Assembly: GCA_022827225.1 (NCBI GenBank)
Contig: JAJDTJ010000116.1
Coordinates: 1 to 64,000 of the forward strand
Reading direction: 5' to 3'
Source of the DNA: Candidatus Poribacteria bacterium
Lineage (GTDB): Bacteria; Poribacteria; WGA-4E; WGA-3G
DNA length: 64,000 nt
Position numbers and translations under genes: made by a program. The notes under the pieces were generated by a model, which was not told the DNA's origin, did no database searches, and saw nothing but the letters and a program-made list of their open reading frames with translations. This document shows, piece after piece, positions 52,801 through 59,704 of this stretch. The number at the start of each line of letters is the position of its first letter. Position 1 is the first letter of the stretch.

Positions 52801-53350
52801 CATGCCAGAGAAAGCAAAAAACTATATTCAACAAACTGGCATTATCCCCGAAGATAAGTGGTTAATTCTCGGTCCATTTGATAATACAAACGGAATCGGC
52901 TACGCCAAGGCGTACATCCCTGAAAACGCAACCCACATTGACACAACCGCAAAATACGATGGTATAGACCGGCAAGTGAGTTGGCAAAGAAGCACCGATA
53001 ATACCCTGGATGGCTATATCGATCTTGGAGAGAATGTTAATTGGTGTGTCGCTTATGCGTTCGCAACTGTTACCTCACCTGATGAACGCGAGGCACAAAT
53101 CCGTTTCGATAGCGACGACCAAGGGAAAGTATTTCTCAACGGCAAAGAGGTATTCACAAATACGAATGCCTATAGCGCCAGAATTGACCGTTATACGATT
53201 CCCGTGACGCTCAAGCCCGGCGAAAATAGTATCCTCGTCAAGGTCTGTAACGAAGAAGTAAAGTGGGAATTCTTTTTACGGATTACCGACCCCGCCGGAA
53301 AACCGTTTACGGATTTAAAAATCAATAGTTCAGCCCCTGAATCCCGTTAG
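43808..53350 (+). CDS. Giant secreted TPR protein with LamG domain
   Basis: This 3180-residue protein has a signal peptide (cleavage after T-F-A, residue 29). Tetratricopeptide repeats fill residues about 40-2500 and 2720-3000; typical units read A-x-x-Y-Q-x-A-L-x-L-x-P. A LamG/concanavalin-like domain lies at about 2510-2706 (V-T-V-T-T-W-I-K-P, W-Y-H-I-A-G-V-I-D, D-G-V-S-V-W-N). Residues about 3018-3180 form a beta-sandwich starting W-L-I-L-G-P-F-D-N and containing D-D-Q-G-K-V-F-L-N-G-K-E-V, like C-terminal domains of some glycosidases. It is one uninterrupted frame of 9.5 kb. It should be a very long superhelix outside the cytoplasm, able to scaffold a complex or bind polysaccharide. Confidence 0.88.
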   Translation: MFIKKKCSIIACLFFLISCIPYFSAITFAQDTQDEKIIERYKLMLSRNPKEGSTFDRLYQFYLEGAGLDAMVADYQAETEADPNNSSLQLILGHIHKRLGKDTETLAAYQRAVELAPDNYYPRFALGQMYATLRRHEDAIRELTKAAELSEQTQTASPEELMAIYKALGRAYFNRDRVDEAISAWTKISELDPENIFSRIELADLFREQQLYDQAVTQHQAIIALKTEDPYRICLSHREIGNIHEEKGDYEAAIQSYEAALELTAPGNWLRKDLQHRIIGIHAADGNWEGLIAHYNEKLQQTSNDPELIGLLASVYIENQQLDEGIAAYQKALELAPTDAGLRLNLITALRNAEKYEDAAAAYESLSEQQPDDFGIYRELGELYLQLDNEDKARATYQRMLARDPDNASTHLILAEIYANHEWVDDAVAAYQSALSLAPDNLDYIEYFGEFYFRQGDRVKTLETWNQMVAGGKAVAENYDRLANLLDSKARILNTGTEAIAASRKAVELAPDVYRYREALAKRLLENKDYDEALTEYTEASKLAPNDFFAEQMDNQRIEIYRRQGTLVEKIEDLEATLETPSTTSADTFTQYKQLVKMYLKLGNTSYALEVLLKAKNAHPDDVLINRWLAEIYTLQGRREDANAIYTTLTKIDAANAREYYTNIASSYLEIMNFDAATEAAKQAVAHSPRNPEGHQMLAQIATQAADYQTAIDSFKQAIRLRPEATNIRSELAEIYKLSGNPRQALEQYWRCWELSTSVNDKLAFLKPLSEVYYDLGRRGELEEKLKQIATTNTSDAGPVVALAEIYKIEGDLPNARFQLARALDRDRENPDLLAQLVKISLDLGDTQDALSYQQRLVKAQPNPTHRQRLGELLFDVGREQEAIQAWTKLLHTKNQPFEAEIKLASLLIRHGLLDEAVSVLDRAAEKVTGTNAHITLYQLGAALVEINEYDRARSHFQQILDMPEPSQNTGTTASRTTSAPPGINTDRFDLPQRLISQIQRFPFQISGRQQTRWVPKNFGEAQAGALVQLITIAQQQRRLTEFIELFEAQADADPKNIKNLETLAHIYILTQNTDKTKDTIDRLIAASPNDPVYQSVRLNRFMEHRPDYETLKKSLNEMTGLTPEARFWYIAQYASNFYRQGQKEDAEKLAAELKGAKVTDLKTAARIVNTLTQMGKTAAAESILAQLPVSPPATTQQQPSQTPQLALFGQLTSASQQWQEYKNIYQSLATAYLREGQTDKAVELFWTFFERTKPQATNARRVAALTYSNRFYSGYTPLQTKYPSPTTYYNQNRLEFLQQVFTQLWAHNKQAALYKKFQVALDTATGKDRVYPALALSYCYWWSGQRDKAQEILSSLQKEFPEDLTLKLNTIFPAIQTGEHATALELLTELAEVDPRNRKQYYELTLQIAAQVGDTVAVRELVTRVLNSPSGARELHQFSQTLQQYGLTQYAIAIAKKAMNLAMGESDPNFLVDLSRHLEDLGRGQDASRIAERAMRFANQRDRYGRTLHRWDLQRAVQLAGRSKELRDREPQLVAAAQKDPNSFQAQVKLATFYEQINQIEKASEAYEAALTLRPKDSMTRQRYAQMLDRNGKAKEAAAQYLRLLKENPNALGYNYHQVMETFFKAGKVDELVSLAKDMIVPSVGTNYANSFAQSVASQYLESNRPKAAIELYEKIIAVQPNRSQSYIALASAYVAAGEREKARQILREKLEAKDTTLSQDPHAQVEIVSKLTQFYKASGQIEELLTEYETKLAEKPDDASLIYHVAAMKIAADDLEGSDALVDKLLNDSVSVEPHWLNNLADAYRTANDRDRERRLLESTVTKIDQQDTWHLVETYQKLGTSYAKQGETEKAQDIFRKMGTLRLLRRSSSYEKEAIANTYVQHKMWDDAEALLTEIINDFSTQQWGREQAQRQLMQIKRQRDGLTKTTTTSEKTERFNVATQRTLAQQYVQQNEIKKAIEIYEKIAEVMPEDLESRAQLANLYSRQKKHDKAIEIWVALLDADPENTKYQDGLVDAYQAADKNAEALQLAQQYIAAEPENGVHRVRLAKFYAAEDRIDDAINTYKKAVELNPSDGQTYRQLGQLYLRKDDLDAAEKAFKDAIQYAGREWEQRSIERQLMNVYRRQGKLEEILKQAEEAGTITLDMQRERAQNYRNAGESEKAIDAYKKALDMTTQSYERESISNELLKLYVQIDDNDSAIERYENQVQSSPVGSISISTGSSGFKISSGGDEARETLINAYKDQGKLEELESLFKNKLENDANNPAVLEMVAEISWNAGNYKKAAEAYQALCKAHPGKTRSFFYAAVALKKSGQPDLAKEMISQGEIAIATNPHPQFNVFHYMTLASICADGELYDTAVKLAEEAMAKSSRVGGMIPGLSEYLYDILGKSYLGAKRYEEAVDAYKQMASLTNSDAMREMAEKKIRQAYTEGNLYEKQIPEQLQKIQETPDDLAAHFALAESYELSEKVDQAIAQYQKISELQPDDAQWQKKIGDLYQKHRPTDEIIEDTALDLTGDGSFVEIADSATLNNISQQVTVTTWIKPTDFPNRYTPILYKGDKRTPEISNRSYALWLRNDGRVQFASSPSGEAEKYAFSPPGAITLNRWYHIAGVIDAPRNIIRLFIDGVEVGSRDYRQNQNIYESRLPVRIGSSHEEEWTTHASFVGQIDGVSVWNVALTEAEILSNMNTQLKGNEPGLVAYWKFDEVTDQNVPDVSPNKNSGKLVGDAKLASYTRPVVTIASTAQLAQAAAAYQKAIHLEPSAYELYELLAQTHVKSNRLSEAEAVYRQALDAPLEETEHESAIRSIWKLYADKDQKDNGIAALEALKPKIEASPTLLELLADAYKETDDTEKADTLYAEWLAIREKEANRRQSPAGYLTLARLILDKGILPDKGLEYAIRASQMSSGSSYTATLAQAYVINDRYEEALEQLKQELNTTEQEAFGRWLTSWMSRTGKHVKNKGRYVEMLDELMNVMSNNLSVPLDVHLKLAEFCRENAMPEKAKNYIQQTGIIPEDKWLILGPFDNTNGIGYAKAYIPENATHIDTTAKYDGIDRQVSWQRSTDNTLDGYIDLGENVNWCVAYAFATVTSPDEREAQIRFDSDDQGKVFLNGKEVFTNTNAYSARIDRYTIPVTLKPGENSILVKVCNEEVKWEFFLRITDPAGKPFTDLKINSSAPESR

Positions 53351-53397
53351 AGCAATTTGACCTCCAAACACAATAGAGGCGGGTTCATTACCAAAGT

Positions 53398-53420
53398 AGG
53401 CGCGGTTTTTAACCGCGCCT
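53398..53420. terminator. Perfect 10-bp hairpin after the giant gene
   Basis: AGGCGCGGTT (53398-53407) pairs with AACCGCGCCT (53411-53420) around TTT, 48 bases past the stop. It resembles the stem at 8393-8416. The flanking ACCAAAGTAGGCG is shared with the intergenic region near 5948. Confidence 0.55.
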
Positions 53421-53443
53421 GCCGCTTACTGACCACTGATAAC

Positions 53444-53569
53444 TATGATGAAGCCTGGAAATAAGTGAACATCTTTGTAGCATAAACTTTTAGTTTGTGC
53501 CAGTGTGAATGCCCGTTAGTGGCATTCACACTGTTTGAGAATGTCCAATTAATTCTAAGACCCACCATA
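53444..53569. mobile_element. TATAGT-family miniature element, copy E
   Basis: The ends are degenerate (TATGATGAAGCC and AGACCCACCATA), but the body CATCTTTGTAGCATAAAC matches copies B and D. A 13-bp hairpin CAGTGTGAATGCC/GGCATTCACACTG (53501-53533) differs from copy B by one compensated base pair. Confidence 0.65.
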
Positions 53570-53641
53570 AATGCTGATGGAAACCGAAAACTGAATGCCA
53601 AAAACGAAAACCTGATTAAACTGGTATGACCAACAGGTTTA

Positions 53642-53650
53642 TGGTATAAT
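53642..53650 (+). promoter_or_regulatory. Extended -10 element before the membrane-ATPase-PIN genes
   Basis: TGGTATAAT lies 57 bases before the ATG at 53707. No -35 box is evident. It could drive all three following genes. Confidence 0.5.
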
Positions 53651-53706
53651 TTTTTTCAACAAAAATAAGACGACACCCCGACTTGCGTTTGCGGGAGGTT
53701 CAAGTG

Positions 53707-54081
53707 ATGTTTATTAACATTATTGCCGGTTTGAGTATTATTGCCCAATTGGCTCTTATAGGGCTGCTGCTGTTTTTGTGCTTTCGGACGAAGTCAAAAG
53801 GTGTGATATTTATTAGCGTACTGCTTCTTACGAGTGGAATTTTCGGTTCAATTTTTCAACACTTTTATCGCCCATATATAGATCAATGGACAGCCGGTGA
53901 AATCAGTAACTGGTTAACGCAAAGTATGACTCTTGGGGAATTCATATTGACAGTTTCCTACATAAAATCCTTCCTATACAAATCTTTATTGGTGCTCGGT
54001 ATCTTCCTAATCTATAGAGAATGGCGACAAGGAAAATTTCGCTTCCCGCAACCTGAACACCGAGAAGAACTCGCGGTTTAG
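53707..54081 (+). CDS. Small three-helix membrane protein
   Basis: This 124-residue protein has three predicted membrane helices (about residues 4-25, 32-51 and 91-107) and a short polar C-tail. GGGAGG (53693-53698) lies eight bases before the ATG. The ATPase gene follows 57 bases later with no terminator between, so they may form one transcript. No family recognised. It could be a membrane component of the ATPase-PIN pair, or just an upstream neighbour. Confidence 0.6.
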   Translation: MFINIIAGLSIIAQLALIGLLLFLCFRTKSKGVIFISVLLLTSGIFGSIFQHFYRPYIDQWTAGEISNWLTQSMTLGEFILTVSYIKSFLYKSLLVLGIFLIYREWRQGKFRFPQPEHREELAV

Positions 54082-54138
54082 GAACGTGAAAGTCACAGGA
54101 TATCAGAACTAAACGATGACTGTCGTGGAGATGGCAAC

Positions 54139-55443
54139 ATGAACATAACCCAATTCATAATGGAAGAGGTCCGCTGTTTCAGCGAACGCCAGACGCTTGA
54201 AATTCGTCCGCTGACTTTCTTAGTCGGTGAAAACAGCACCGGCAAAACAACTACTCTTGCATGTTTCCATGTGTTAGCAAATTATTTGCGGGGTGATGGT
54301 GCAGATTTTAATTCAAACCCCTATTCCATGGGGACCTTCAAGGATATTGTCAGAAATAATAAGAAAAAAGAAAAAAACTTTAAGCTTGGATTTACTGCTA
54401 AATACAATAATGAAGATATTGAAGAGACAATTGAATTCGTTGAAAAAAAAGCAAGCGTAGAACCAGTCGTTAATTCAATAACAATGAAACTCACTGATGG
54501 TGAAATTATTGTTCGATCTGAAGACGCAATGGGTAGGGTGTTACGTTTAGATTCCTTTGATGAAGAACAGAATCGATATAAAATAGTTTGTGATACTGAT
54601 AGATTGAACGAGTTTTCTGTTTTTTTCTTTTTCCCTCCTTTCACACAAGAATCTAAGAATGAAATAACTTTCTCAGAATATTTTAAGAAAAAAACTAAAA
54701 AATTTGAATGCGGTCCGTGGGATATCTTTCGAGAGGTGTCTGTATTTAGTACATCGCCAGTCCGCTCACGTCCTAAACGAACCTACGATCCCACCAGAGA
54801 ATTTGATGATCCAGAAGGCAGCGATGTTCCTATGTATTTAATGCGGATTGAAGCGACTGAGAAAAAGAATTGGGAGGCATTGAAAACACAATTAGTTGAG
54901 TTTGGCAGGAATTCTGGACTGTTCGAGAACATAGATGTAAAAAACTTTGGACGCTCCTTGGGTGCTCCATTCCAACTACAGGTCAAAGTGCGCGGTCCTA
55001 AAGCAAATATCACTGATGTCGGCTACGGTGTCAGTCAGATTCTACCAATTTTAGTGCAGATTTTAAATCCCAGTATTTCTAAAAATACTCAGCGCGATCC
55101 AATGCAGTCGTTCTTTTCTTTATTACAACAGCCTGAGATCCACTTGCATCCAAGAGCACAGGCAGAATTCTCTTCTTTGTTGGTAAAATTGGCTAACAAG
55201 GGTAATCAGTCATTCATCGTTGAAACGCACAGTGACTACATGATTGACCGCGCGCGCATTGAAATTAGAAAGGGAAACATCCACCCCGAAGATGTGTCCT
55301 TGATCTATTTTGAACCGAAAGGGAATATTGTCAGTGTGCATAATATCAGTTTTGATAAGGTGGGTAATATGGAGGGTGTACCACCTCATTATAGGAAATT
55401 TTTCCTAAAAGAGTCTAAACGCCTTATGGGATTCGAGGATTAA
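54139..55443 (+). CDS. OLD/ABC-type AAA ATPase
   Basis: This 434-residue protein has Walker A G-E-N-S-T-G-K-T (residues 30-37), an ABC-signature-like G-Y-G-V-S-Q-I-L-P segment, Walker B region Q-P-E-I-H-L-H-P and the switch region V-E-T-H-S-D-Y. This is the layout of the AAA_15/AAA_21 or DUF3696-like ATPases related to OLD, without the C-terminal Toprim nuclease. Such ATPases are common in phage-defence systems, where they sense infection and control a toxic partner. The PIN-like gene begins four bases after the stop, so translation is coupled. Base composition is more AT-rich than that of neighbouring genes, hinting at transfer. Confidence 0.85.
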   Translation: MNITQFIMEEVRCFSERQTLEIRPLTFLVGENSTGKTTTLACFHVLANYLRGDGADFNSNPYSMGTFKDIVRNNKKKEKNFKLGFTAKYNNEDIEETIEFVEKKASVEPVVNSITMKLTDGEIIVRSEDAMGRVLRLDSFDEEQNRYKIVCDTDRLNEFSVFFFFPPFTQESKNEITFSEYFKKKTKKFECGPWDIFREVSVFSTSPVRSRPKRTYDPTREFDDPEGSDVPMYLMRIEATEKKNWEALKTQLVEFGRNSGLFENIDVKNFGRSLGAPFQLQVKVRGPKANITDVGYGVSQILPILVQILNPSISKNTQRDPMQSFFSLLQQPEIHLHPRAQAEFSSLLVKLANKGNQSFIVETHSDYMIDRARIEIRKGNIHPEDVSLIYFEPKGNIVSVHNISFDKVGNMEGVPPHYRKFFLKESKRLMGFED

Positions 55444-55447
55444 GTTA

Positions 55448-55876
55448 ATGTGTGTGATCTTGGATACGAATACTTTTCATAAGTTCAAAAACCCGGACGA
55501 TGAAGATATGGTGCCTGTGTGGAAATGGTTGGATAACAGAAACGGCAAAATCGTCTACGCTAATACGAAGAAATTTGAAGATGAATGGGAGCGAGGCGGA
55601 ATGAGCCATCTGAGAGACCAGATGATGCGAGCGGGTCAACTCAAGTTGGTATCTGAGGGTGTACAAGAAAAGGCGGATGAACTGAAAGACGAAATAGCAT
55701 CAAACGATGAGCATGTCCTTGCATTGGCTCTGATAGCAAACGTAAAAGTGCTGATATCTTATCGAGAAGGCGATAGCGATTTGTTTGACGATTTTAAGGA
55801 TAGGAATTTGGCTGGAGGCAAAGTGTATACGCGAAAAACGCATGCGCACATGTTCACTAAAGACACCTGCCCTTAA
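55448..55876 (+). CDS. PIN-like nuclease partner of the ATPase
   Basis: This 142-residue protein has the PIN-type acidic plan: Asp6 in V-I-L-D-T-N, a Glu among 44-48 (F-E-D-E-W-E), Asp87 in S-N-D-E-H-V-L-A-L-A and Asp111/114 in D-S-D-L-F-D-D-F. S-N-D-x-H-V-L-A-L-A is the typical third-strand region. PIN domains cut RNA. The four-base gap after the ATPase gene strongly suggests a two-component unit, with this as the effector. The family match is by motif only; no structure or homologue was checked. Confidence 0.7.
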   Translation: MCVILDTNTFHKFKNPDDEDMVPVWKWLDNRNGKIVYANTKKFEDEWERGGMSHLRDQMMRAGQLKLVSEGVQEKADELKDEIASNDEHVLALALIANVKVLISYREGDSDLFDDFKDRNLAGGKVYTRKTHAHMFTKDTCP

Positions 55877-55916
55877 AATGTAGACTGTGCAAAACATAGT
55901 GGTCTCACATTCATAT

Positions 55917-57587
55917 TTAAGAAGGCATCCACGCCCGCGGCGCAATCCCTTCCACGTGCGTCTTTACATCCACAACTGCAGGCTGCCCCGAAGCAAACGC
56001 CTGATCCAACGCACCCGCAAGTTCACTCGGCTTATTCACCGTAATCCCGAAACACCCCATCGACACCGCCATCTTCGCGAAATCCGCATCCGGGAACAGC
56101 CAGAGCTCATCAGAACCCGGTGTCCGTCCACCGTAAACCGACTCAACGCCGCCCTGTTCCTGATTCAACGAGTGATTATTGTTCACAACGATAACGGCGT
56201 TAATCCCGCACTTCATCGCCGTATCCAGTTCCGTCAGATGATACCAGATACCGCCGTCTCCTGTAAAGCACAGCACAGGTCTGTCGGGTTGTGCGCACTT
56301 CGCACCCATCGCCGCGGGGACACCCCATCCCAACGAACCTGAACACCGTATGAAACTCTGATCAGGATGTTTAAAATCAATCATCGTACCCGTCCAGATA
56401 CCTGAATGCCCAGTATCGGATACGAGGATCGCGTCTGATGGCAGATAATCAGTCAGTTCACGACACAGCCGTTCCGGTAGCATCGGCAACCGTTCGGAGT
56501 TCACTTTTTCGCTAACGTTTTCTCTCCAGTTTGTCACCAATTCTTGTACACGGTTAACCCATTCCGTCCGCTGGACCGTAGTTTCTGCTGCAAGCATCCG
56601 ACGCAGTGTATTCCTCACATCTCCCTGCATCCCCAACTGAATCGGATAGTTCCGTCCGAGTTCCTCCGGATTAATATCAAGTTGTATAATCGGTGTCCCT
56701 TGCGGTGGAATCCTGTATCCGTTGGTTACCTGTCCCCCTGTATGGCTGCCAATAAAGAAAACAAGGTCTGCCTCACAGACGGCTCGGTTCGCACACGCCC
56801 GCGAGTACGATCCCGGAGTCCCAACTGCCAGCGGATGATCGCTCGGAAACATCGCCTTCGCATTCAAGGAAGTCGCTACGGGGATTGAGAGTTTCTCAGC
56901 AAGTGCCACGAGTTCGGAACGTGCGTCCGAAGCCGTTACGCCACCACCCGCCACAATGATAGGTCGTTTCGCAGCGGTGAGCAGCTTGAGAGCCTCTGTT
57001 ATTTTTTCTCGTTCTGCCTCTGGTCGAAACGGTGGGAGTTGCGTAAACGCCTCCTCAATGATGACCTCAAGCTCACCTTCACGATCAATAACCGATGATC
57101 CTGCGATGCCTTCAAAATCAAGATGTGCAGGGCCCGGTGTCCCCGTTGTCGCCGCACGGAACGCCTGACGTAGATAGAACGGGAGTTGTTCCGGTGTCGC
57201 AACATAAGCACTATATTTCGTAACCGCCGAAAACGGGTTAACGTGATCCACCTCTTGATAGGCGTGCCGCTGTTGGTTGATTTGGTTTTCCCGACCTGTC
57301 AGCGCAATCACCGGTGAACAGGCGAGATACGCATCTTGCAACCCCGCGGCAAGGTTAACGGCACCGACCGACTGCGCCATACAGAGACTCGGCGCGCGGT
57401 TCACACGAGCGTACGCATCCGCCATATACGCAGCCGCTTTCTCGCCATGCGTCTGAACCCGTTTGATCCCAAGATTTTCCATCTCCATCAGCGCACGCGG
57501 TCCGATATACGGCATAAAAAAAACGTGCGTAATCCCGTAACCGTGAACAGTTTCAGCAATAAATCGAGCACCCGTCATTTTCGGCAT
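55917..57587 (-). CDS. Thiamine diphosphate-dependent enzyme, acetolactate synthase-like
   Basis: This 556-residue protein has the three-domain layout of the ThDP family. The N-terminal Pyr domain carries catalytic Glu49 (T-H-G-E-K-A-A-A-Y-M-A-D-A-Y-A-R). A central domain follows, and the PP domain has the ThDP-Mg motif starting G-D-G (443-445) and ending V-V-N-N-N. It is closest in look to acetolactate synthase large subunits and related decarboxylases or lyases. No small regulatory subunit or other branched-chain genes are nearby, so a role in another 2-keto acid reaction is possible. The ATG is fixed by AGGAG upstream; the extra frame before it lacks a ribosome site. Confidence 0.88.
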   Translation of the reverse strand: MPKMTGARFIAETVHGYGITHVFFMPYIGPRALMEMENLGIKRVQTHGEKAAAYMADAYARVNRAPSLCMAQSVGAVNLAAGLQDAYLACSPVIALTGRENQINQQRHAYQEVDHVNPFSAVTKYSAYVATPEQLPFYLRQAFRAATTGTPGPAHLDFEGIAGSSVIDREGELEVIIEEAFTQLPPFRPEAEREKITEALKLLTAAKRPIIVAGGGVTASDARSELVALAEKLSIPVATSLNAKAMFPSDHPLAVGTPGSYSRACANRAVCEADLVFFIGSHTGGQVTNGYRIPPQGTPIIQLDINPEELGRNYPIQLGMQGDVRNTLRRMLAAETTVQRTEWVNRVQELVTNWRENVSEKVNSERLPMLPERLCRELTDYLPSDAILVSDTGHSGIWTGTMIDFKHPDQSFIRCSGSLGWGVPAAMGAKCAQPDRPVLCFTGDGGIWYHLTELDTAMKCGINAVIVVNNNHSLNQEQGGVESVYGGRTPGSDELWLFPDADFAKMAVSMGCFGITVNKPSELAGALDQAFASGQPAVVDVKTHVEGIAPRAWMPS

Positions 57588-57691
57588 AAATTTTTCTCCT
57601 CTATTTCTCGGCGTAACTTGCAACACGATATAGAATCCATTTTACCAATTTTTGATACAACTTGCAAGTATCAACTTGGATAAAAATAAAT

Positions 57692-57720
57692 TTGATAAGA
57701 ATTCATCAAGGTGTTATAAT
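57692..57720 (+). promoter_or_regulatory. Sigma70-type promoter for the LamG pair
   Basis: TTGATA (57692-57697), a 17-base spacer and TATAAT (57715-57720) lie about 90 bases before the ATG at 57813. A GCGGAA-acgtc-TTCCGC hairpin (57781-57797) sits just before the ribosome site AAGGAG in the leader. Confidence 0.65.
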
Positions 57721-57780
57721 GACTTCACGGTTTCTTAGCACACTATGTACCTCACAACTCTCCTAAGGATTTTCATAGAT

Positions 57781-57797
57781 GCGGAAACGTCTTCCGC
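57781..57797 (+). promoter_or_regulatory. Leader hairpin just before the ribosome site
   Basis: GCGGAA and TTCCGC form a six-bp stem with a five-base loop, directly followed by AAGGAG. It may stabilise the transcript or tune translation of the LamG gene. Confidence 0.35.
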
Positions 57798-57812
57798 AAG
57801 GAGCAACGCACG

Positions 57813-58652
57813 ATGAAAAATCTACTGTATCTTCTCACATTCACCGTAATTATCACCTCGTCTCTCCAAAACGGATATACACAACCCGTCGTCACAGACG
57901 GACTCGTCAGCTATTGGACGTTTGATGAGCAAGACATTACCGGCGTTACAGCCAAAGATGTCTGGGGGAAAAATGATGGCGAAATCGTCGGTAACCCGAA
58001 AATCGTTGACGGACAAGTCGGAGAGGCACTCGAATTCGACGGTTCTGACGATTATGTCAACTTGACGAACCTCGGCGATTTCGGGGAGAAAATCGGGACA
58101 TCCACATTTGAGGTTTGGATGAAAACCAGTTTTAAAAATGACTGGACGACGCTTTTCAAAGTCCTTGACGAAGGGTGTAACATGGGATGGGCAATCGAGC
58201 CTAACCGGAGCGCATTAGCCGGATTCCCGTTTGCTGAAGGGATCATTCATTTCTATGTCCGTCAAAAATCAGCAGCAGGCTGCAACGCTATCGCCGTTGA
58301 AATTGAGTTTCCGATCTCTGATGGAAAATGGCACCATATCGTTTTCGCAATCGTGGATGCTGGTAAAGCCGAAGTCAGCATTTATATGGATGGCGAGCCG
58401 CAAGAGGTCATCGTCGGTGACGCAAAGGAGATCGACAATTTTATTCCATTTGTACAACCCGTCTATATCGGAGCCGGGAATAATCGCGGTGCCCCCAGCC
58501 GGCATTTCCCGGGCGTTATTGATGAAGTCCGCATTTATGACCGTCCGCTCACCGCTGACGAAGTAACCCGAAACTTTGAATCGAAAATCGGCTTGTCCGT
58601 TGAAGCAGCCGAGAAGCTGCCTATCGTTTGGGGCAACCTGAAGACACAATGA
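57813..58652 (+). CDS. Secreted LamG-domain protein, tandem copy 1
   Basis: This 279-residue protein has a signal peptide (about 20-24 residues) and one LamG-like domain: V-T-D-G-L-V-S-Y-W-T-F, W-H-H-I-V-F, D-E-V-R-I-Y-D-R-P-L. It ends in G-L-S-V-E-A-A-E-K-L-P-I-V-W-G-N-L-K, the C-terminal motif shared by four secreted proteins here. The next gene is a clear paralogue, starting 127 bases later. Probable carbohydrate- or protein-binding surface protein. AAGGAG precedes the ATG, with a consensus promoter about 90 bases upstream. Confidence 0.85.
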   Translation: MKNLLYLLTFTVIITSSLQNGYTQPVVTDGLVSYWTFDEQDITGVTAKDVWGKNDGEIVGNPKIVDGQVGEALEFDGSDDYVNLTNLGDFGEKIGTSTFEVWMKTSFKNDWTTLFKVLDEGCNMGWAIEPNRSALAGFPFAEGIIHFYVRQKSAAGCNAIAVEIEFPISDGKWHHIVFAIVDAGKAEVSIYMDGEPQEVIVGDAKEIDNFIPFVQPVYIGAGNNRGAPSRHFPGVIDEVRIYDRPLTADEVTRNFESKIGLSVEAAEKLPIVWGNLKTQ

Positions 58653-58779
58653 TAGGACGGAATTGGATAGATTGGCACATAATCTGTCTATCAGATTTTT
58701 TAGCGGCAAATTTCATAAATGTGCAGTGTGTAGGCAGTCCTTACCGCGCGATTCTCGCACACTCAAAGGAGCAGTTACC

Positions 58780-59670
58780 ATGAAAAAACTCATCTTTCTC
58801 CTTACATTCACACTTACAATTATCTTGTTTTCCCATAACGGGAACACGGCACCAGTAACAGATGGACTTGTGAGTTACTGGACATTTGATCACCAGGATA
58901 TCGCCGACAATACAGTCAAAGATGTCTGGGGCAAAAACGATGGAACAATTGTAGGAGATCCCAAACTCGTTGCTGGTCGAGTGAACGGTGCTTTGGAATT
59001 TGATGGCTCTGACGATTATGTTAACCTGACAAATCTCGGTGATTTTGGAAGTCAGGTCGGTACATCGACTTTTGAAGCTTGGATCAAAACGAGCATCAAG
59101 AGAGTACGCTGGACAACACTTTTCAAAGTCCTCAATGGAAAATGTGGTACGGGTTGGGGCATTGATTTCAACGCACAGGCAGAGCGACCCAACTTAGCCT
59201 TAGGGCCGGTGAACGCCATTGATAACGTTAAGTTCGCTAACGGTATCATTCGTCTTTATTTTGCCTATAAATCAGAGCAGAATGGATGCACGTATTCAGT
59301 TGCTGAATGGTCGTTCCCGATTTCGGATGGAGAATGGCATCATCTTGTTTATGTACATGGCATGCCTTATGTGGGTAAAGACGGACAACAGTTGCAAGGA
59401 AGGTTCCTCTTTATAGATGGTAAACTGATCAGTAGACTTAGCATGGCAAAATCCGACGGTTTTATGCCGTTCACGGAATCTCTCTACTTGGGCGCGGGGA
59501 ACAATCGCGGCGAAGCAGAAAGGTTTTACAACGGCATCATTGACGAAGTCCGTATTTACAACCGACCTCTCACTGAAAACGAAGTGACTCAGAATTTTGA
59601 AATTGGACTGTCCGTTGAGGCAACCAAGAAACTGCCTGTCGTTTGGGGCAACCTGAAGACAGCACAATAA
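58780..59670 (+). CDS. Secreted LamG-domain protein, tandem copy 2
   Basis: This 296-residue protein has a signal peptide (cleavage probably after N-T-A, residue 24) and one LamG-like domain. It matches copy 1 through most of its length (D-D-Y-V-N-L-T-N-L-G-D-F-G, W-T-T-L-F-K-V-L, G-A-G-N-N-R-G) but has a longer insert near residues 130-200. It ends in G-L-S-V-E-A-T-K-K-L-P-V-V-W-G-N-L-K. The start is fixed by AAAGGAG; the longer open frame before it lacks a signal peptide. Likely co-transcribed with copy 1 and perhaps with the PhyH gene after it. Confidence 0.85.
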   Translation: MKKLIFLLTFTLTIILFSHNGNTAPVTDGLVSYWTFDHQDIADNTVKDVWGKNDGTIVGDPKLVAGRVNGALEFDGSDDYVNLTNLGDFGSQVGTSTFEAWIKTSIKRVRWTTLFKVLNGKCGTGWGIDFNAQAERPNLALGPVNAIDNVKFANGIIRLYFAYKSEQNGCTYSVAEWSFPISDGEWHHLVYVHGMPYVGKDGQQLQGRFLFIDGKLISRLSMAKSDGFMPFTESLYLGAGNNRGEAERFYNGIIDEVRIYNRPLTENEVTQNFEIGLSVEATKKLPVVWGNLKTAQ

Positions 59671-59704
59671 GGTAGCGTTAACCACAGTGCGATAAGGAAT
59701 TTGA

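Larger units (their letters stand above)
53351..53706. other. 356-base intergenic region
   Basis: It holds a terminator-like hairpin (53398-53420), miniature element copy E (53444-53569), an extended -10 box (53642-53650) and GGGAGG (53693-53698) for the next gene. No ORF is seen. Confidence 0.55.
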
